A DNA stretch of 64,000 nt from NCBI RefSeq assembly GCF_003385495.1, contig NZ_QNUH01000010.1, positions 121,261 through 185,260 on the forward strand, in the 5' to 3' direction. The stretch comes from Chryseobacterium elymi. GTDB taxonomy: Bacteria > Bacteroidota > Bacteroidia > Flavobacteriales > Weeksellaceae. Numbering within the stretch: the first letter of the stretch is position 1; every line of letters starts with the position of its first letter. Below are positions 8,462 through 17,299 of the stretch, piece by piece. The notes beneath the pieces were generated by a model that was not told where the DNA came from, did not search any database, and saw nothing but the letters and a program-made list of their open reading frames with translations. A program made the position numbers and the translations under genes.

Positions 8462-9076
8462 TTATTTAATATTTTTTATATAAGTCAAAGATTCAGGGCC
8501 TTTGTTACAAATGAGATCCAAAACCGATAAATCTTCTAAAAATCCCAGTTTATCAGAGAATGTCTGGTAATATTCCTCCATATGAAATTCTGAAGGATGC
8601 TTAGCCGAGAATTTCTCTCTGAAATTAATACTTTCAGGATTTTTGATATATTCTCCATTCAAAGACTGTGCCTTTTCTGTTTTAAGAATCTGCTGTATGA
8701 TTTCTAATCCTTTAAGGTTGAAATCAAGAAGAAATTTTTCTTTCAGGTCATATATTTTTCTGAATTTATCTTCATAATATTCAAAATAGGGAGAGCTTTG
8801 ATAAGCTGTCTTAATAGACTTCCAGTGCAAATTTCTCCAGTCTTCCCTATATGAGATCTCGATATCTTTAAATTCTCTTTTTCCATTATGATTGATGGGA
8901 ATTATTAAGGAAAGCTTCCCGTTTGCTCCATAGATATTGGCTCTGTTCCTGTAGGTCTGTTTAGGAAAATTTTCAAACTGTTCAAATATAATCTCATTCT
9001 CAGGATTTAAAAACACTGAAAACCATGAAATCGGGGGCATATAAAATACCGGCAATAATACATTCGTCATATTCAT
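8462..9076 (-). CDS. WbqC-family protein
   Basis: Cytoplasmic protein of 204 residues from the Met at 9076, chosen because the family begins with a short Met followed by LLPVFYMPPISWFS; a Met six codons upstream is also in frame. Conserved patterns include YRNRANIYGANG, LIIPI and DWRNLHWKSIKTAYQSSPYFEYYED, which are hallmark segments of the WbqC-like family of unknown or glycan-related function. It follows lepB by 54 nt in the conserved flavobacterial order parA-parB-DUF5683-dapB-lepB-wbqC. Confidence 0.87.
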   Translation of the reverse strand: MNMTNVLLPVFYMPPISWFSVFLNPENEIIFEQFENFPKQTYRNRANIYGANGKLSLIIPINHNGKREFKDIEISYREDWRNLHWKSIKTAYQSSPYFEYYEDKFRKIYDLKEKFLLDFNLKGLEIIQQILKTEKAQSLNGEYIKNPESINFREKFSAKHPSEFHMEEYYQTFSDKLGFLEDLSVLDLICNKGPESLTYIKNIK

Positions 9077-9130
9077 GATGCAAAAATGAAGCATTTTTTC
9101 AAATACTTCATTCTATTTTTTAAGTTTAAA

Positions 9131-10777
9131 TTATACTTCGTCTTCTGTTTTTTTCTTTCCGAATAGTTTCATAAAATACTCCCATCCGAAGAACAGTATA
9201 AGGATCATTACAGCAACCCACCAGTATGAAGTTTTATTAACTTCTCCTGTATTTGTTGCTTTAAACATTCTGTCCCATCTTATTTTTTTAGGAGCCTGAT
9301 AAGTTGAGCTTGCATCAGAGAATGCTCCCTGTATACTCATCCAGGTAAACATAGGCTTTCCTACAATGTTTTCTTCCGGAACAAAACCAAAGAATCTTGC
9401 ATCTAATGAAGCATCTCTGTTATCACCCACCATCATGTAGTAATTCTGTTTAATGGTATACTGTGTTGTTTCTTTACCATTGATAAAAATCTTCCCGTTT
9501 TTATTTTCCAGACTGTTATGTTCGTATTCAGAGATAATCCATCTGTATTCTGGCAGAGTTTCCTGATTAAGTGTTACCACATCTCCTTTTTTAGGAATTT
9601 TTAAAGGCCCGTACCAATCCTGGTTCCATGGTTTGTTCACCGGGAAGATCGACTGCGTGGTATCTATTTTTGTTTTTGCTTCGTCTCTGTAATATAACGC
9701 TGCTTCCCCTTTAGCCGTGACATCCTCGTTCATATCGATGACCTGAGGAAGCTGTTTTATTTCCTGAGCAGTTTTATCTGTCAGTCCCTGAAAAGCATAA
9801 ATGTATCCTTTTTCTCCCTGAATTTCCTGTACCGGAAGGAATCCGTATGTATTATACAATGCAGGAATATCAAGCTGGCTTCCGGTATTTACAATATATC
9901 TGTGCTGTACTTCCTGATCTCCTAAAACCATTTCAGGTTTTCCGTTAACAAAAAGTCTCCCGGCTCTCATTTCAAAGGTATCTCCAGCAACAGCTACACA
10001 TCTTTTAACGTATGGATCTTTTCTGTCGATCGCTGTATGCACAGAATCACGTGGATAGTTGAAAACAACTACATCATTTTTCTGAGGCTTACTAAACTGA
10101 AAAATTCTTGTATAAGGAAGTTTTATGCCATCAGCATATGATTTGGGGTCATCTTTTGGATTTCCTTTCTGTCCTGTATCCATAATGGTTCCCTGAAGGA
10201 ATGGTATCGCTACAGGGCGCATGGGCATTCTGTATCCATAGCTCCATTTGTTCACGAAAAGGAAATCACCTACTAAAAGTGTTCTTTCCATAGATCCTGT
10301 AGGAATCCCGAACGGCTGCGTTACAAAAACGTGAATAATGGTTGCAAAAACAACTGCAAAAGTAATAGATCCTATGAATGTATCTTTCTTTTTTGCATTT
10401 TTCTCTTCGTCCGTAATGAACAGGTCGTTGGCATTTTCGTCTTCTATTTCTACGTCTTTAGAATAGTTCACCGTTGCCATATAGATAAATGGCAGAATCA
10501 CGGTAAGCAATTGATGCTGAAAAAGAGTTTTCCCAAATTTTTTCATTAAATAAATATGGAAAACAGACATCATAATGGGTCCCACTATCGGAAGGTAAGA
10601 CAGGATAGCCCACCATTTCGGGTGTTTTGTTTCTTTTAATATAATGAAGTAATTATAGAAAGGTATAAATGCCAATAATGGACTATACCCCATTTTTTTG
10701 AACAGCTTCCAAGTGGAAATCCCCATCAGTACAGACAAAATGAGAACATATACTGTATAAGTTAAAAAATAATTCAT
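9131..10777 (-). CDS. lepB: Signal peptidase I
   Basis: Membrane protease that removes Sec/Tat signal peptides at the periplasmic face. At 548 residues it is much longer than proteobacterial LepB, as is usual in Bacteroidota. Three hydrophobic N-terminal segments (about 1-105) precede the transmembrane helix before the catalytic domain. The Ser-Lys dyad is Ser162 in GIPTGSMERTLLVGD and Lys258 in PYVKRCVAVAGD; box E is GDNRDASLDARFFGFV. A large insertion separates the two halves of the catalytic fold, and a further membrane segment follows near the C-terminus (WWVAVMILILFFGWEY). Sits between dapB and wbqC. Confidence 0.95.
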   Translation of the reverse strand: MNYFLTYTVYVLILSVLMGISTWKLFKKMGYSPLLAFIPFYNYFIILKETKHPKWWAILSYLPIVGPIMMSVFHIYLMKKFGKTLFQHQLLTVILPFIYMATVNYSKDVEIEDENANDLFITDEEKNAKKKDTFIGSITFAVVFATIIHVFVTQPFGIPTGSMERTLLVGDFLFVNKWSYGYRMPMRPVAIPFLQGTIMDTGQKGNPKDDPKSYADGIKLPYTRIFQFSKPQKNDVVVFNYPRDSVHTAIDRKDPYVKRCVAVAGDTFEMRAGRLFVNGKPEMVLGDQEVQHRYIVNTGSQLDIPALYNTYGFLPVQEIQGEKGYIYAFQGLTDKTAQEIKQLPQVIDMNEDVTAKGEAALYYRDEAKTKIDTTQSIFPVNKPWNQDWYGPLKIPKKGDVVTLNQETLPEYRWIISEYEHNSLENKNGKIFINGKETTQYTIKQNYYMMVGDNRDASLDARFFGFVPEENIVGKPMFTWMSIQGAFSDASSTYQAPKKIRWDRMFKATNTGEVNKTSYWWVAVMILILFFGWEYFMKLFGKKKTEDEV

Positions 10778-10800
10778 AGTTTTTTGTGCCTATTCTAAAT

Positions 10801-10877
10801 ATATAAAATGATAATGATGAGTAATAAATGATCACAGCGTTGTGCTATCTATAATTTACTATTCATCATTTTTTTAT
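10801..10877 (-). repeat. Imperfect intergenic hairpin, ATAAATGAT type
   Basis: Between dapB and lepB a 17-bp imperfect inverted repeat (AATGATGAGTAATAAAT against ATTTACTATTCATCATT, the second arm with a few mismatches) can form a long hairpin. Similar ATAAATGAT-rich hairpins occur at 13230-13275 and 24789-24829. It may terminate dapB or act as a processing hairpin. Confidence 0.45.
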
Positions 10878-10907
10878 TGGTATGCAATTTAAAGAATTTG
10901 TTACAAA

Positions 10908-11609
10908 CTAAAGCCCTAAAACGTCTTTCATGGCGAAGTTTCCTTTTCTATCTTTAATCCATTCTGCAGCAACTACAGCTCCGAGCGCGAACCCGTTTCT
11001 ATTGAAGGCTGTATGTTTTATTTCAATTTCATCAACTTCACTTTTATAATAAACGCTATGGGTGCCGGGAACCTCATCTTCGCGGATGGCAAAGATTCCC
11101 AGTTCCTGTCCCTGGGTTTCTTCCAGTTTCCAGGCGTTAAATTTAGGATTATTTTTGATGATTCCCTCGGCAATGGAAATTGCTGTTCCGCTGGGAGCAT
11201 CTTTTTTATGGACATGATGAATTTCTTCCAGCTGGCAGGAGTATTCATCCACATTTTTCATGATATTGGCCACTTTTTCGTTGAGGGCAAAAAATAAATT
11301 CACGCCCAAGCTAAAATTGGAGCCGTATAAGAATGCACTATCGTTGTCTACAGCAATTTTTTCAATTTCTTCTTTTTTCTCCAGCCAGCCTGTAGTGCCG
11401 CAGATCACGGGTACTTTATTTTCAAGACAGGCTTTGATATTATGGTATGCTGCCTCTGGCAATGAAAATTCAATGGCAACGTCGGCATTATTAAGGTTTT
11501 CAGCTGTTGGAGTTTCTTTGAGGCGGGCTACTACTTCATGACCTCTCTTCAGTGCAATCTCATCAATAATCTTCCCCATTTTACCGTATCCGACTAATGC
11601 TATTCTCAT
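10908..11609 (-). CDS. dapB: 4-hydroxy-tetrahydrodipicolinate reductase
   Basis: Cytoplasmic reductase of the lysine/diaminopimelate pathway, 233 residues, a usual length for Bacteroidota DapB. The N-terminal NAD(P)-binding motif is ALVGYGKMGKI, the ligand loop GTTGWLEK, and the signature EIHHVHKKDAPSGTA holds the catalytic His pair and Lys that bind the substrate. Located between DUF5683 and lepB in the conserved order. Confidence 0.96.
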   Translation of the reverse strand: MRIALVGYGKMGKIIDEIALKRGHEVVARLKETPTAENLNNADVAIEFSLPEAAYHNIKACLENKVPVICGTTGWLEKKEEIEKIAVDNDSAFLYGSNFSLGVNLFFALNEKVANIMKNVDEYSCQLEEIHHVHKKDAPSGTAISIAEGIIKNNPKFNAWKLEETQGQELGIFAIREDEVPGTHSVYYKSEVDEIEIKHTAFNRNGFALGAVVAAEWIKDRKGNFAMKDVLGL

Positions 11610-11676
11610 GTGATATCTTATTTATTATGGTCTCAATGAACTTTACAGTCCTGATGAGCTTTATTCAAAGTTTATT

Positions 11677-12333
11677 TTAAAATCTATAGCTTAAACTTAA
11701 GCCTGTTTTAGGGTTTGAAAATCCGTACTGATCCTGAATTACCGTAGGATTGAAACTAAGATCCGGATCATGACGGCTTTCGTAAAGATGCGCATCCACC
11801 ACGGCATCTACAATATTCAGGATATAGATGAGACCTGTAATGGCGATAGCATAATCTCTCTGTCTTTTATATCTGTCCTGAGCATTTCCAAAAGCTTTTT
11901 TATCAAGCCAGGGATGGCTGTCTACAAATTCATTGGGTGTTCCGTTAAGTTTTGCCACGTAATATTCCCTGTACTTTTTGTACTGGTTATTGCTCCAGAT
12001 GGTATATCCGATACCTGCTCCTACAGCTCCCCAGACAATAGGGATTTTGATATATTTTTTATTATAATACTGGCCTAATCCCGGAAGAACGGCAGAATAC
12101 AGCCCGGCTCTTGTAGGGTTAAGCTTAATGGTTTTCTTAGTAGGTCCGTTTGCATTTTCAAGATCTTCAATGATTTTGGCTTCCGATTTTACCGTTTTTG
12201 TAGGTTTTACAGTTTCAGTAACAATCACACTGTCTTTCGGAGGAGGTCCTAGACGAACGGTGTCGCCGGGAGTCACCTGCGGGTAAGCAAAAGCAAAAAT
12301 GCTCAAAAAGAATGTGAAAAATAATTTCTTCAT
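11677..12333 (-). CDS. DUF5683-domain membrane protein
   Basis: Protein of 218 residues with a signal peptide (cleavage near AYPQV, residue 19) followed by a Lys/Val-rich linker and a DUF5683 domain from about residue 74: RAGLYSAVLPGLGQYYNKKYIKIPIVWGAVG, with one or two hydrophobic segments and a later IAITGLIYILNIVDAVVDAHLY helix. Starts directly after parB (0-nt gap), a linkage kept in many Bacteroidota. Function unknown. Confidence 0.85.
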   Translation of the reverse strand: MKKLFFTFFLSIFAFAYPQVTPGDTVRLGPPPKDSVIVTETVKPTKTVKSEAKIIEDLENANGPTKKTIKLNPTRAGLYSAVLPGLGQYYNKKYIKIPIVWGAVGAGIGYTIWSNNQYKKYREYYVAKLNGTPNEFVDSHPWLDKKAFGNAQDRYKRQRDYAIAITGLIYILNIVDAVVDAHLYESRHDPDLSFNPTVIQDQYGFSNPKTGLSLSYRF

Positions 12334-13224
12334 TTATTTAATATGAGATAAAATATATTCCAGTTCTTCTTCATTTTTGAAGTCCAGGAGAATTTTACCT
12401 TTTTTCCCGTTTCCGGAGGTTTTGATTTCTACTTTTACGTCTAAAATATCAGCGATGGTCTTCTGCGCTCTTTTATAATTGTTAGAGAGTTCAGTATTAA
12501 CTTTTTTCGCTGCCGGTGATTTAGGATTCTTCAGTGCTGCAGCAGCCTGTTCGGCCTGACGTACATTGAGTTTTTCTTTGATGATCAGATCAAATAGAAT
12601 CTGCTGATGTTCTTCACTTTCAAGACTGATGATCGCTCTTCCGTGTCCTGCAGAGATCTCACCGCTTCTGATCGCATTCTGAATATCAGGATTCAATCTT
12701 AGAAGCCTGATGGAATTGGTAATGGTGCTTCTGTCCTTCCCTACTCTCTGGCTCAGATTTTCCTGGGTAAGGCCAATCTCATCCAAAAGTCTCTGATAGG
12801 TCAGAGCAATCTCAATAGCATCAAGATCTTCTCTCTGAATGTTTTCAACAAGAGCCATTTCCAGAAGCTCCTGATCGTTTACCAAGCGAATATAAGCAGG
12901 AACGGTCGAAAGACCGGCAATTTTACTTGCACGGTAACGTCTTTCCCCTGATATGATTTCGAATTTTTCTCCGTCTTTCCTTAAGGTAATCGGTTGGATC
13001 ACCCCTAAGTTTTTGATTGAGAGAGCAAGTTCGTTTAACGCTTTTTCATCAAAGTAAGTTCTCGGCTGGGTCGGATTCGGATAAATATCTTCAAGGGCAA
13101 CCTCTACGATATTCCCAACAAATTTATCGGCTCCTTCATCAGTTGCGGAGTTGATACTCGCTTTGGATTCAGCGCTCAAAATGGCGCCCAAACCACGTCC
13201 CATAGCTCTTTTTTTGTCCTTCAT
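12334..13224 (-). CDS. parB: Chromosome partitioning protein ParB
   Basis: CTP-dependent DNA clamp that loads at parS and guides origin segregation with ParA. 296 residues: an N-terminal MGRGLGAIL segment that contacts ParA, the ParB/sulfiredoxin-type CTP-binding domain with GERRYRASKIAG (about 104-115), the HTH region with ENIQREDLDAIEIA and GKDRSTITNSIRLLRL, and a C-terminal dimerisation segment. It follows parA by 71 nt. I did not find a convincing parS palindrome in the window. Confidence 0.96.
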   Translation of the reverse strand: MKDKKRAMGRGLGAILSAESKASINSATDEGADKFVGNIVEVALEDIYPNPTQPRTYFDEKALNELALSIKNLGVIQPITLRKDGEKFEIISGERRYRASKIAGLSTVPAYIRLVNDQELLEMALVENIQREDLDAIEIALTYQRLLDEIGLTQENLSQRVGKDRSTITNSIRLLRLNPDIQNAIRSGEISAGHGRAIISLESEEHQQILFDLIIKEKLNVRQAEQAAAALKNPKSPAAKKVNTELSNNYKRAQKTIADILDVKVEIKTSGNGKKGKILLDFKNEEELEYILSHIK

Positions 13225-13229
13225 ATATA

Positions 13230-13275
13230 TAATTGATAAATGATGATTGATAAGTGATGGTGATCATTCACTTAT
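13230..13275. repeat. Intergenic inverted repeat between parA and parB
   Basis: ATAAGTGA at 13250-13257 and TCACTTAT at 13268-13275 form an 8-bp hairpin beside a GATAAATGATGATTGATAAGTGAT-type low-complexity tract, similar to other intergenic tracts in this window. Confidence 0.45.
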
Positions 13276-13295
13276 AGGGTCCATTTATTATTAAA

Positions 13296-14069
13296 TTAAT
13301 TTTTTACTAAATTTTCATTCTTAAGCAAAACTTCTTCTGCCAGCTGAATATATTGGATGGCACCTTTACTTTCTGCATCGTAGTTAAGGATACTTTCTCC
13401 AAAACTTGGCGCTTCACTCAATCTTACGTTTCTGCTGATAATGGTTTCAAAAACCATGTCAGGGAAATGTGAATTCACTTCTTCGACCACCTGATTAGAT
13501 AATCTTAATCTGCTGTCGTACATAGTAAGAAGAAGACCTTCAATACCAAGGTCCTTATTATGGATCTTCTGTACATTTTTGATAGTATTCAATAGCTTCC
13601 CCAATCCTTCTAATGCAAAATATTCGCACTGAATCGGAATGATCACAGAATCTGCTGCAGTAAGGGCATTAACTGTAATAAGTCCTAAACTCGGCGCACA
13701 ATCTATAATGATATAATCATAATCATTTCTTACTTCTGTCAATGCTTTCTTCAGCATATACTCGCGATTTTCTTTATCCACGAGCTCAATTTCCGCTGCT
13801 ACCAGGTCAATATGTGATGGGATGATATCCAGATTGGGAGAAGCAGTTCTTTTGATACAAGTTCTTGTATCTGCACTGTGCTCCAATAAATTATATGTAG
13901 AGTACTGAACATCTTCCACACCAAGCCCAGAGGTTGCATTAGCCTGTGGATCTGCATCAATAATGAGTATTCTTTTTTCCAACACCCCTAATGCTGCCGC
14001 CAGATTTACAGCTGTGGTAGTTTTTCCTACTCCTCCTTTTTGATTAGCGATACCTATGATTTTTGCCAT
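13296..14069 (-). CDS. parA: Chromosome partitioning ATPase ParA (Soj)
   Basis: Deviant Walker-type ATPase that forms the nucleoid-bound gradient for origin segregation. The ATG at 14069 gives 257 residues starting MAKIIGIANQKGG; an upstream in-frame Met adds seven residues but is less typical. Walker A is KGGVGKTTT, A' motif is LIIDADPQ, Walker B is YIIIDCAPSLG. Located 71 nt before parB and likely cotranscribed with it. Confidence 0.96.
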   Translation of the reverse strand: MAKIIGIANQKGGVGKTTTAVNLAAALGVLEKRILIIDADPQANATSGLGVEDVQYSTYNLLEHSADTRTCIKRTASPNLDIIPSHIDLVAAEIELVDKENREYMLKKALTEVRNDYDYIIIDCAPSLGLITVNALTAADSVIIPIQCEYFALEGLGKLLNTIKNVQKIHNKDLGIEGLLLTMYDSRLRLSNQVVEEVNSHFPDMVFETIISRNVRLSEAPSFGESILNYDAESKGAIQYIQLAEEVLLKNENLVKN

Positions 14070-14179
14070 TATTAGAACTTTAGGTTTCAAAAATACACTT
14101 TTTTCTTTGCTCTGTATGAATGGCGAAATTCAAAATTGAGTTAAAGTATTGTTAATAAACAGTTTAACAATTAAAAAAA

Positions 14180-14209
14180 TTATCCACAAAAAAAAATTTT
14201 TGTGGATAA
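14180..14209. repeat. Inverted repeat of two DnaA-box-like 9-mers
   Basis: TTATCCACA (14180-14188) and TGTGGATAA (14201-14209) are perfect matches to the DnaA box consensus in opposite orientation, separated by an A/T spacer that extends the pairing. Read on the minus strand the same element is a stem followed by a T run just after tonB, so it can equally be the tonB terminator. It is about 110 nt upstream of the parA start. Confidence 0.6.
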
Positions 14210-14236
14210 CTATTTTAAGATTTGTTTTTATCTCAA

Positions 14237-15079
14237 TTATTCAAAGTTCATAGAGATTGGAAATTTGAAATAACTTCTTACGGCTTCACCTTGTTTATTT
14301 AAACCAGGTTTCCATTTTCCTTTGATATATTTAATGGTTCTGATAGCTTCATTATTAAACTCTGCATTCGCTCCGTTTGCTTTTATCCCGGAAATGGTTC
14401 CATCAATCTCAACTACGAAAGTAATTGTTGTTTTCATTACTTCTTCTCCTTCAAACCCTGAACCGTCAAAATTATTCATCACCTTATTTCTGAAAGAGTT
14501 AATTCCTCCTTCGTAAGCTGCCTCAACAGCCAAGTCTCCTCCACTTACAATTTTATTCTTGTCGAGTGGTACAACGGTTGGAACAACTGTAGTAATAGGT
14601 CCAGTTCCTATAACCGGAGGTTGCGGAAGATATCTATCAGGTTTTACTGGATCTCCTTTAAAATCATCTACTAATCCGGGAGTTGCATCTTGGGGTTTAG
14701 TTTGTTTAATTGGTTCTATTGCATCAGATTTAGGCGTTGGAACAGAACTATCAAATTGTCTCGTATTTGGAGGTAAAACAGGTTGAACTGGTTTTATAAT
14801 TTCAACAGGCGGCTTTTCTATTTGATCCACTTTTTTTAGTTTAATAACTATTGGCGGACCATCGGTAGGGGTATGTATAACTGGAGCCTCATTTGTAAAT
14901 GCCGATATCACAAGCGGCGTTATTGAAATAGCAGCCAATAAACTCACGCCCACAAAAAGCGCTTTGGTTAATAACCTATCTGATTCATTTCTTAATGCAT
15001 AGGCACCGTATTCTTTGTTCCGGTGCTCAAAAAGAACTTCGTTGAAACGAAATTCCTGATTTTGATTTAGGTGTTTCAT
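14237..15079 (-). CDS. Energy transducer TonB
   Basis: Inner-membrane protein that passes proton-motive energy to TonB-dependent outer-membrane receptors. 280 residues from the second of two adjacent Met codons. The cytoplasmic N-terminus has the flavobacterial pattern EVLFEHRNKEYGAYALR, then one transmembrane segment (about 42-62), a Pro-rich periplasmic linker (about 80-170), and a TonB C-terminal domain with TTITFVVEIDGTISG, NEAIRTIKYIKGKWKPG and SYFKFPISM. Monocistronic as far as can be seen; a hairpin with a T run lies downstream. Confidence 0.92.
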   Translation of the reverse strand: MKHLNQNQEFRFNEVLFEHRNKEYGAYALRNESDRLLTKALFVGVSLLAAISITPLVISAFTNEAPVIHTPTDGPPIVIKLKKVDQIEKPPVEIIKPVQPVLPPNTRQFDSSVPTPKSDAIEPIKQTKPQDATPGLVDDFKGDPVKPDRYLPQPPVIGTGPITTVVPTVVPLDKNKIVSGGDLAVEAAYEGGINSFRNKVMNNFDGSGFEGEEVMKTTITFVVEIDGTISGIKANGANAEFNNEAIRTIKYIKGKWKPGLNKQGEAVRSYFKFPISMNFE

Positions 15080-15082
15080 CAC

Positions 15083-15468
15083 TATTAAATATTTAAACTG
15101 TTAAAAAAATCAGTGATTATTAGTTTTAATGTGTTCTTATCGATAAGTATTGTTTCGATATCAAAACATCTGCCAAAATTTTATCAAAACATCAATATTT
15201 TAAAAAAAATTATAACAATATGTAAAATTTAACATTCTAATCAGTTAAAAATATTCAAAAACCAACAGAAACTCATTATATTATCCGCAAAAAACCAATC
15301 ATTATTTACAAAATACACATCATAAAATTAAAAACAGTAAAAACCACATTAAAAAACAGGAAAAACACTGATGAATTAATTGCAATACTGAAATACATTT
15401 GTACCATACAAAATAGGGGACGCTGAAAACCAGAAAGAGTAAGCACAGAATTAAAAAAACTTATAATT
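15083..15468. other. Divergent AT-rich intergenic region
   Basis: 386-bp region between tonB (leftward) and the first gene of the unknown plus-strand cluster. Very AT-rich with many A tracts. The only clear element is the TACATTTG box at 15394-15401. No ORF or RNA gene is apparent. Confidence 0.6.
15394..15401 (+). promoter_or_regulatory. Candidate -7 box for the unknown cluster
   Basis: TACATTTG matches the Bacteroidota -7 consensus TAnnTTTG exactly and is 67 nt upstream of the ATG at 15469. A TTG at 15380-15382 is too close to be a standard -33 element, so the promoter call is moderate. Confidence 0.45.
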
Positions 15469-17070
15469 ATGCCAACTTTAACTCAAGACGCAAAAACAAA
15501 TTCATTGATGAGTATGCTTTTAAAGCAGGTCTATGACACTGTAACCAATGGGGGAAATCCCGAATCTTTAGGGACTGATGATTTCATTGCCTTTGATCCG
15601 GTAGGGATTACACTTTCAGAAGATACTTTCGATTATGCACTGAACGGTCTTTTCGGAGATGCTCCTTCACCAAAGCCAATGCTGGACGGAACAGGAAAAC
15701 CTATCCTGGATGCCAACGGAAATCCGAAAATAGATATGGAAGCTTACCAGACAGCCTTATCTAACAGTAAATTCAAAAAATACCTACAGATGGAACAGTT
15801 TGCAGCAATGACCGATGCTATTCCATCACAACTTCCACCGCTTACGGAAGACGGAAAAGGGAGAGCGATTACCATTATGAACGATTCACAAAAGAGAGTT
15901 TCTAAAGTATATGAGGATCTTTTGCAGTGGTCTGTGGTTGTAGATACAGATTTTGATCAAAAAGTAGAAAAAAAGCTAGACTCTCTAAGAAACAAATTAT
16001 TCAAAATAAAGAAGGTAAAGAATCCTGATTTTGATGAGAATGCTCCGGTAGATGATTTCAACAAACCTGAGCTGATCCACACTTTTGTGGCACCTACCTA
16101 TGCAAAATATGTAGAATACCAGATGAAGTATTATGATATCGTGGATGCAAACAACGAGATCAGAACTGCCGCAGATAATGGTGATACTGATGCCATGGCA
16201 AAATTATCCATTGACGGGAAAAACATGAAAAAGCGTGAAGATGCAGCTTTAAAGGCATGGCAGTCTTTAGGATACAAGGAAGCTGTGGAGAGAATTCAAA
16301 ATTATCTGAGCGAGATTGAAGAGAAACACATGCTTGTGATCAAGAAAAGAATTCAGGCGGAATTCAGGAATAGCCAGAGAACCAGAATTTTAGATTACAC
16401 CAATTACTCTCCATGTATTCCGGTAGCAGCCAATGCGTTGAGAGAATCAAAAGGATGGCCTGAAATCTCTATTTCACAGGGGAAATCCAATTACGATTAT
16501 TCTAAATCGATTCATAACTGGGGAGCTGCAGGAGGCTTCAGCATGGGATTATTTTCCATTGGAGCAAAAGGTGGAGGGAAAAATGAAAAAACCCAGATAA
16601 AATCCGATTATACGAGTATGGATATTTCTTTCAAAGTAGGAAAAGTAAGGGTGGAAAGAGGCTGGTTCAATCAGCAGTTCATAGAATCTAAATACTGGAA
16701 GCTTCACGAACAGTCTCCACAAACCCTGAACGGGGATATGATCAGCGATGGAAAAGGCAAAGGACTTATGCCGTCTATCATCACGGAACTGATTATTGCT
16801 AAAGACGTCTCTCTGAACTTTAAAAACAGTAGCTCAGCATACACTGAAGCTAAAAACTCCATAACGGCAGGCGGTGCCGTAGGAATAGGACCTTTCGTGA
16901 TCGGAGGAAACTACAGCTATGACAATCAAAATGTAAAATCCAGCTATGAATGGGAAGGCAAAAAGCTGACCTCAAAAGGAATTTACATCATCGGTTATAA
17001 ATGCCATATCGTACCAAAATCTCCAAACCCGAATCCTGAGATTAAAAAATGGGCGGACGGAAAATCATAA
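15469..17070 (+). CDS. Uncharacterised 533-residue protein with WFN segment
   Basis: I do not recognise a named family. It has no signal peptide and no clear transmembrane helix. The N-terminal two thirds are mainly helical and charged (Lys/Glu/Asp-rich, for example around residues 160-300). From about 330 the sequence becomes beta-like, with ISFKVGKVRVERGWFNQQF (W399, N401), a Gly-rich stretch SITAGGAVGIGPFVIGG and a final strand YIIGYKCHIVP. The RxWFNxxF...SxYW segment followed by an ISDG and a Pro-Ser-x-x-T-x-L-I-x-x-K-D-V pattern recurs in the next gene, so the two share a domain. With a muramidase gene third in line, a role in an exported or lytic apparatus is possible but unproven. Confidence 0.85.
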   Translation: MPTLTQDAKTNSLMSMLLKQVYDTVTNGGNPESLGTDDFIAFDPVGITLSEDTFDYALNGLFGDAPSPKPMLDGTGKPILDANGNPKIDMEAYQTALSNSKFKKYLQMEQFAAMTDAIPSQLPPLTEDGKGRAITIMNDSQKRVSKVYEDLLQWSVVVDTDFDQKVEKKLDSLRNKLFKIKKVKNPDFDENAPVDDFNKPELIHTFVAPTYAKYVEYQMKYYDIVDANNEIRTAADNGDTDAMAKLSIDGKNMKKREDAALKAWQSLGYKEAVERIQNYLSEIEEKHMLVIKKRIQAEFRNSQRTRILDYTNYSPCIPVAANALRESKGWPEISISQGKSNYDYSKSIHNWGAAGGFSMGLFSIGAKGGGKNEKTQIKSDYTSMDISFKVGKVRVERGWFNQQFIESKYWKLHEQSPQTLNGDMISDGKGKGLMPSIITELIIAKDVSLNFKNSSSAYTEAKNSITAGGAVGIGPFVIGGNYSYDNQNVKSSYEWEGKKLTSKGIYIIGYKCHIVPKSPNPNPEIKKWADGKS

Positions 17071-17248
17071 ACAGAAAGGAAGTCTGAAGCCGGAAGAAGG
17101 AAGTTACTGAGTACCAAGATGCAGTCACGGTGTAGTTTTAATTAATTTTTCGAGAATTATTAAAAGATGAATGTACCATACTAACTTCCAGCCTCCCTTC
17201 TTCTCTCTTCCCATCTTATACCATAATATATCCTTCTCAATAGAATGG

Positions 17249-17271
17249 CCGGCAGAAGTTTTTTCTGCCGG
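17249..17271 (+). repeat. Hairpin between the two WFN genes
   Basis: Perfect 9-bp inverted repeat CCGGCAGAA/TTCTGCCGG with a 5-nt loop of G and T, 28 nt before the chosen start at 17300. The downstream T run is short, so it may be a weak terminator, an attenuator or an mRNA stabiliser. The rest of the 229-bp gap is a purine-rich then pyrimidine-rich stretch that can pair imperfectly. Confidence 0.6.
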
Positions 17272-17299
17272 TTATTCACCTAAACTAAAAACGATAACC

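Noticed and set aside
12334..14090. parS site within or near parAB
   Set aside because: No 16-bp palindrome close to TGTTTCACGTGAAACA or a recognisable variant was found by eye.
17171..17299. 43-residue N-terminal extension of the second WFN protein
   Set aside because: This part contains a 9-bp hairpin and a pyrimidine-rich stretch that looks like untranslated leader.
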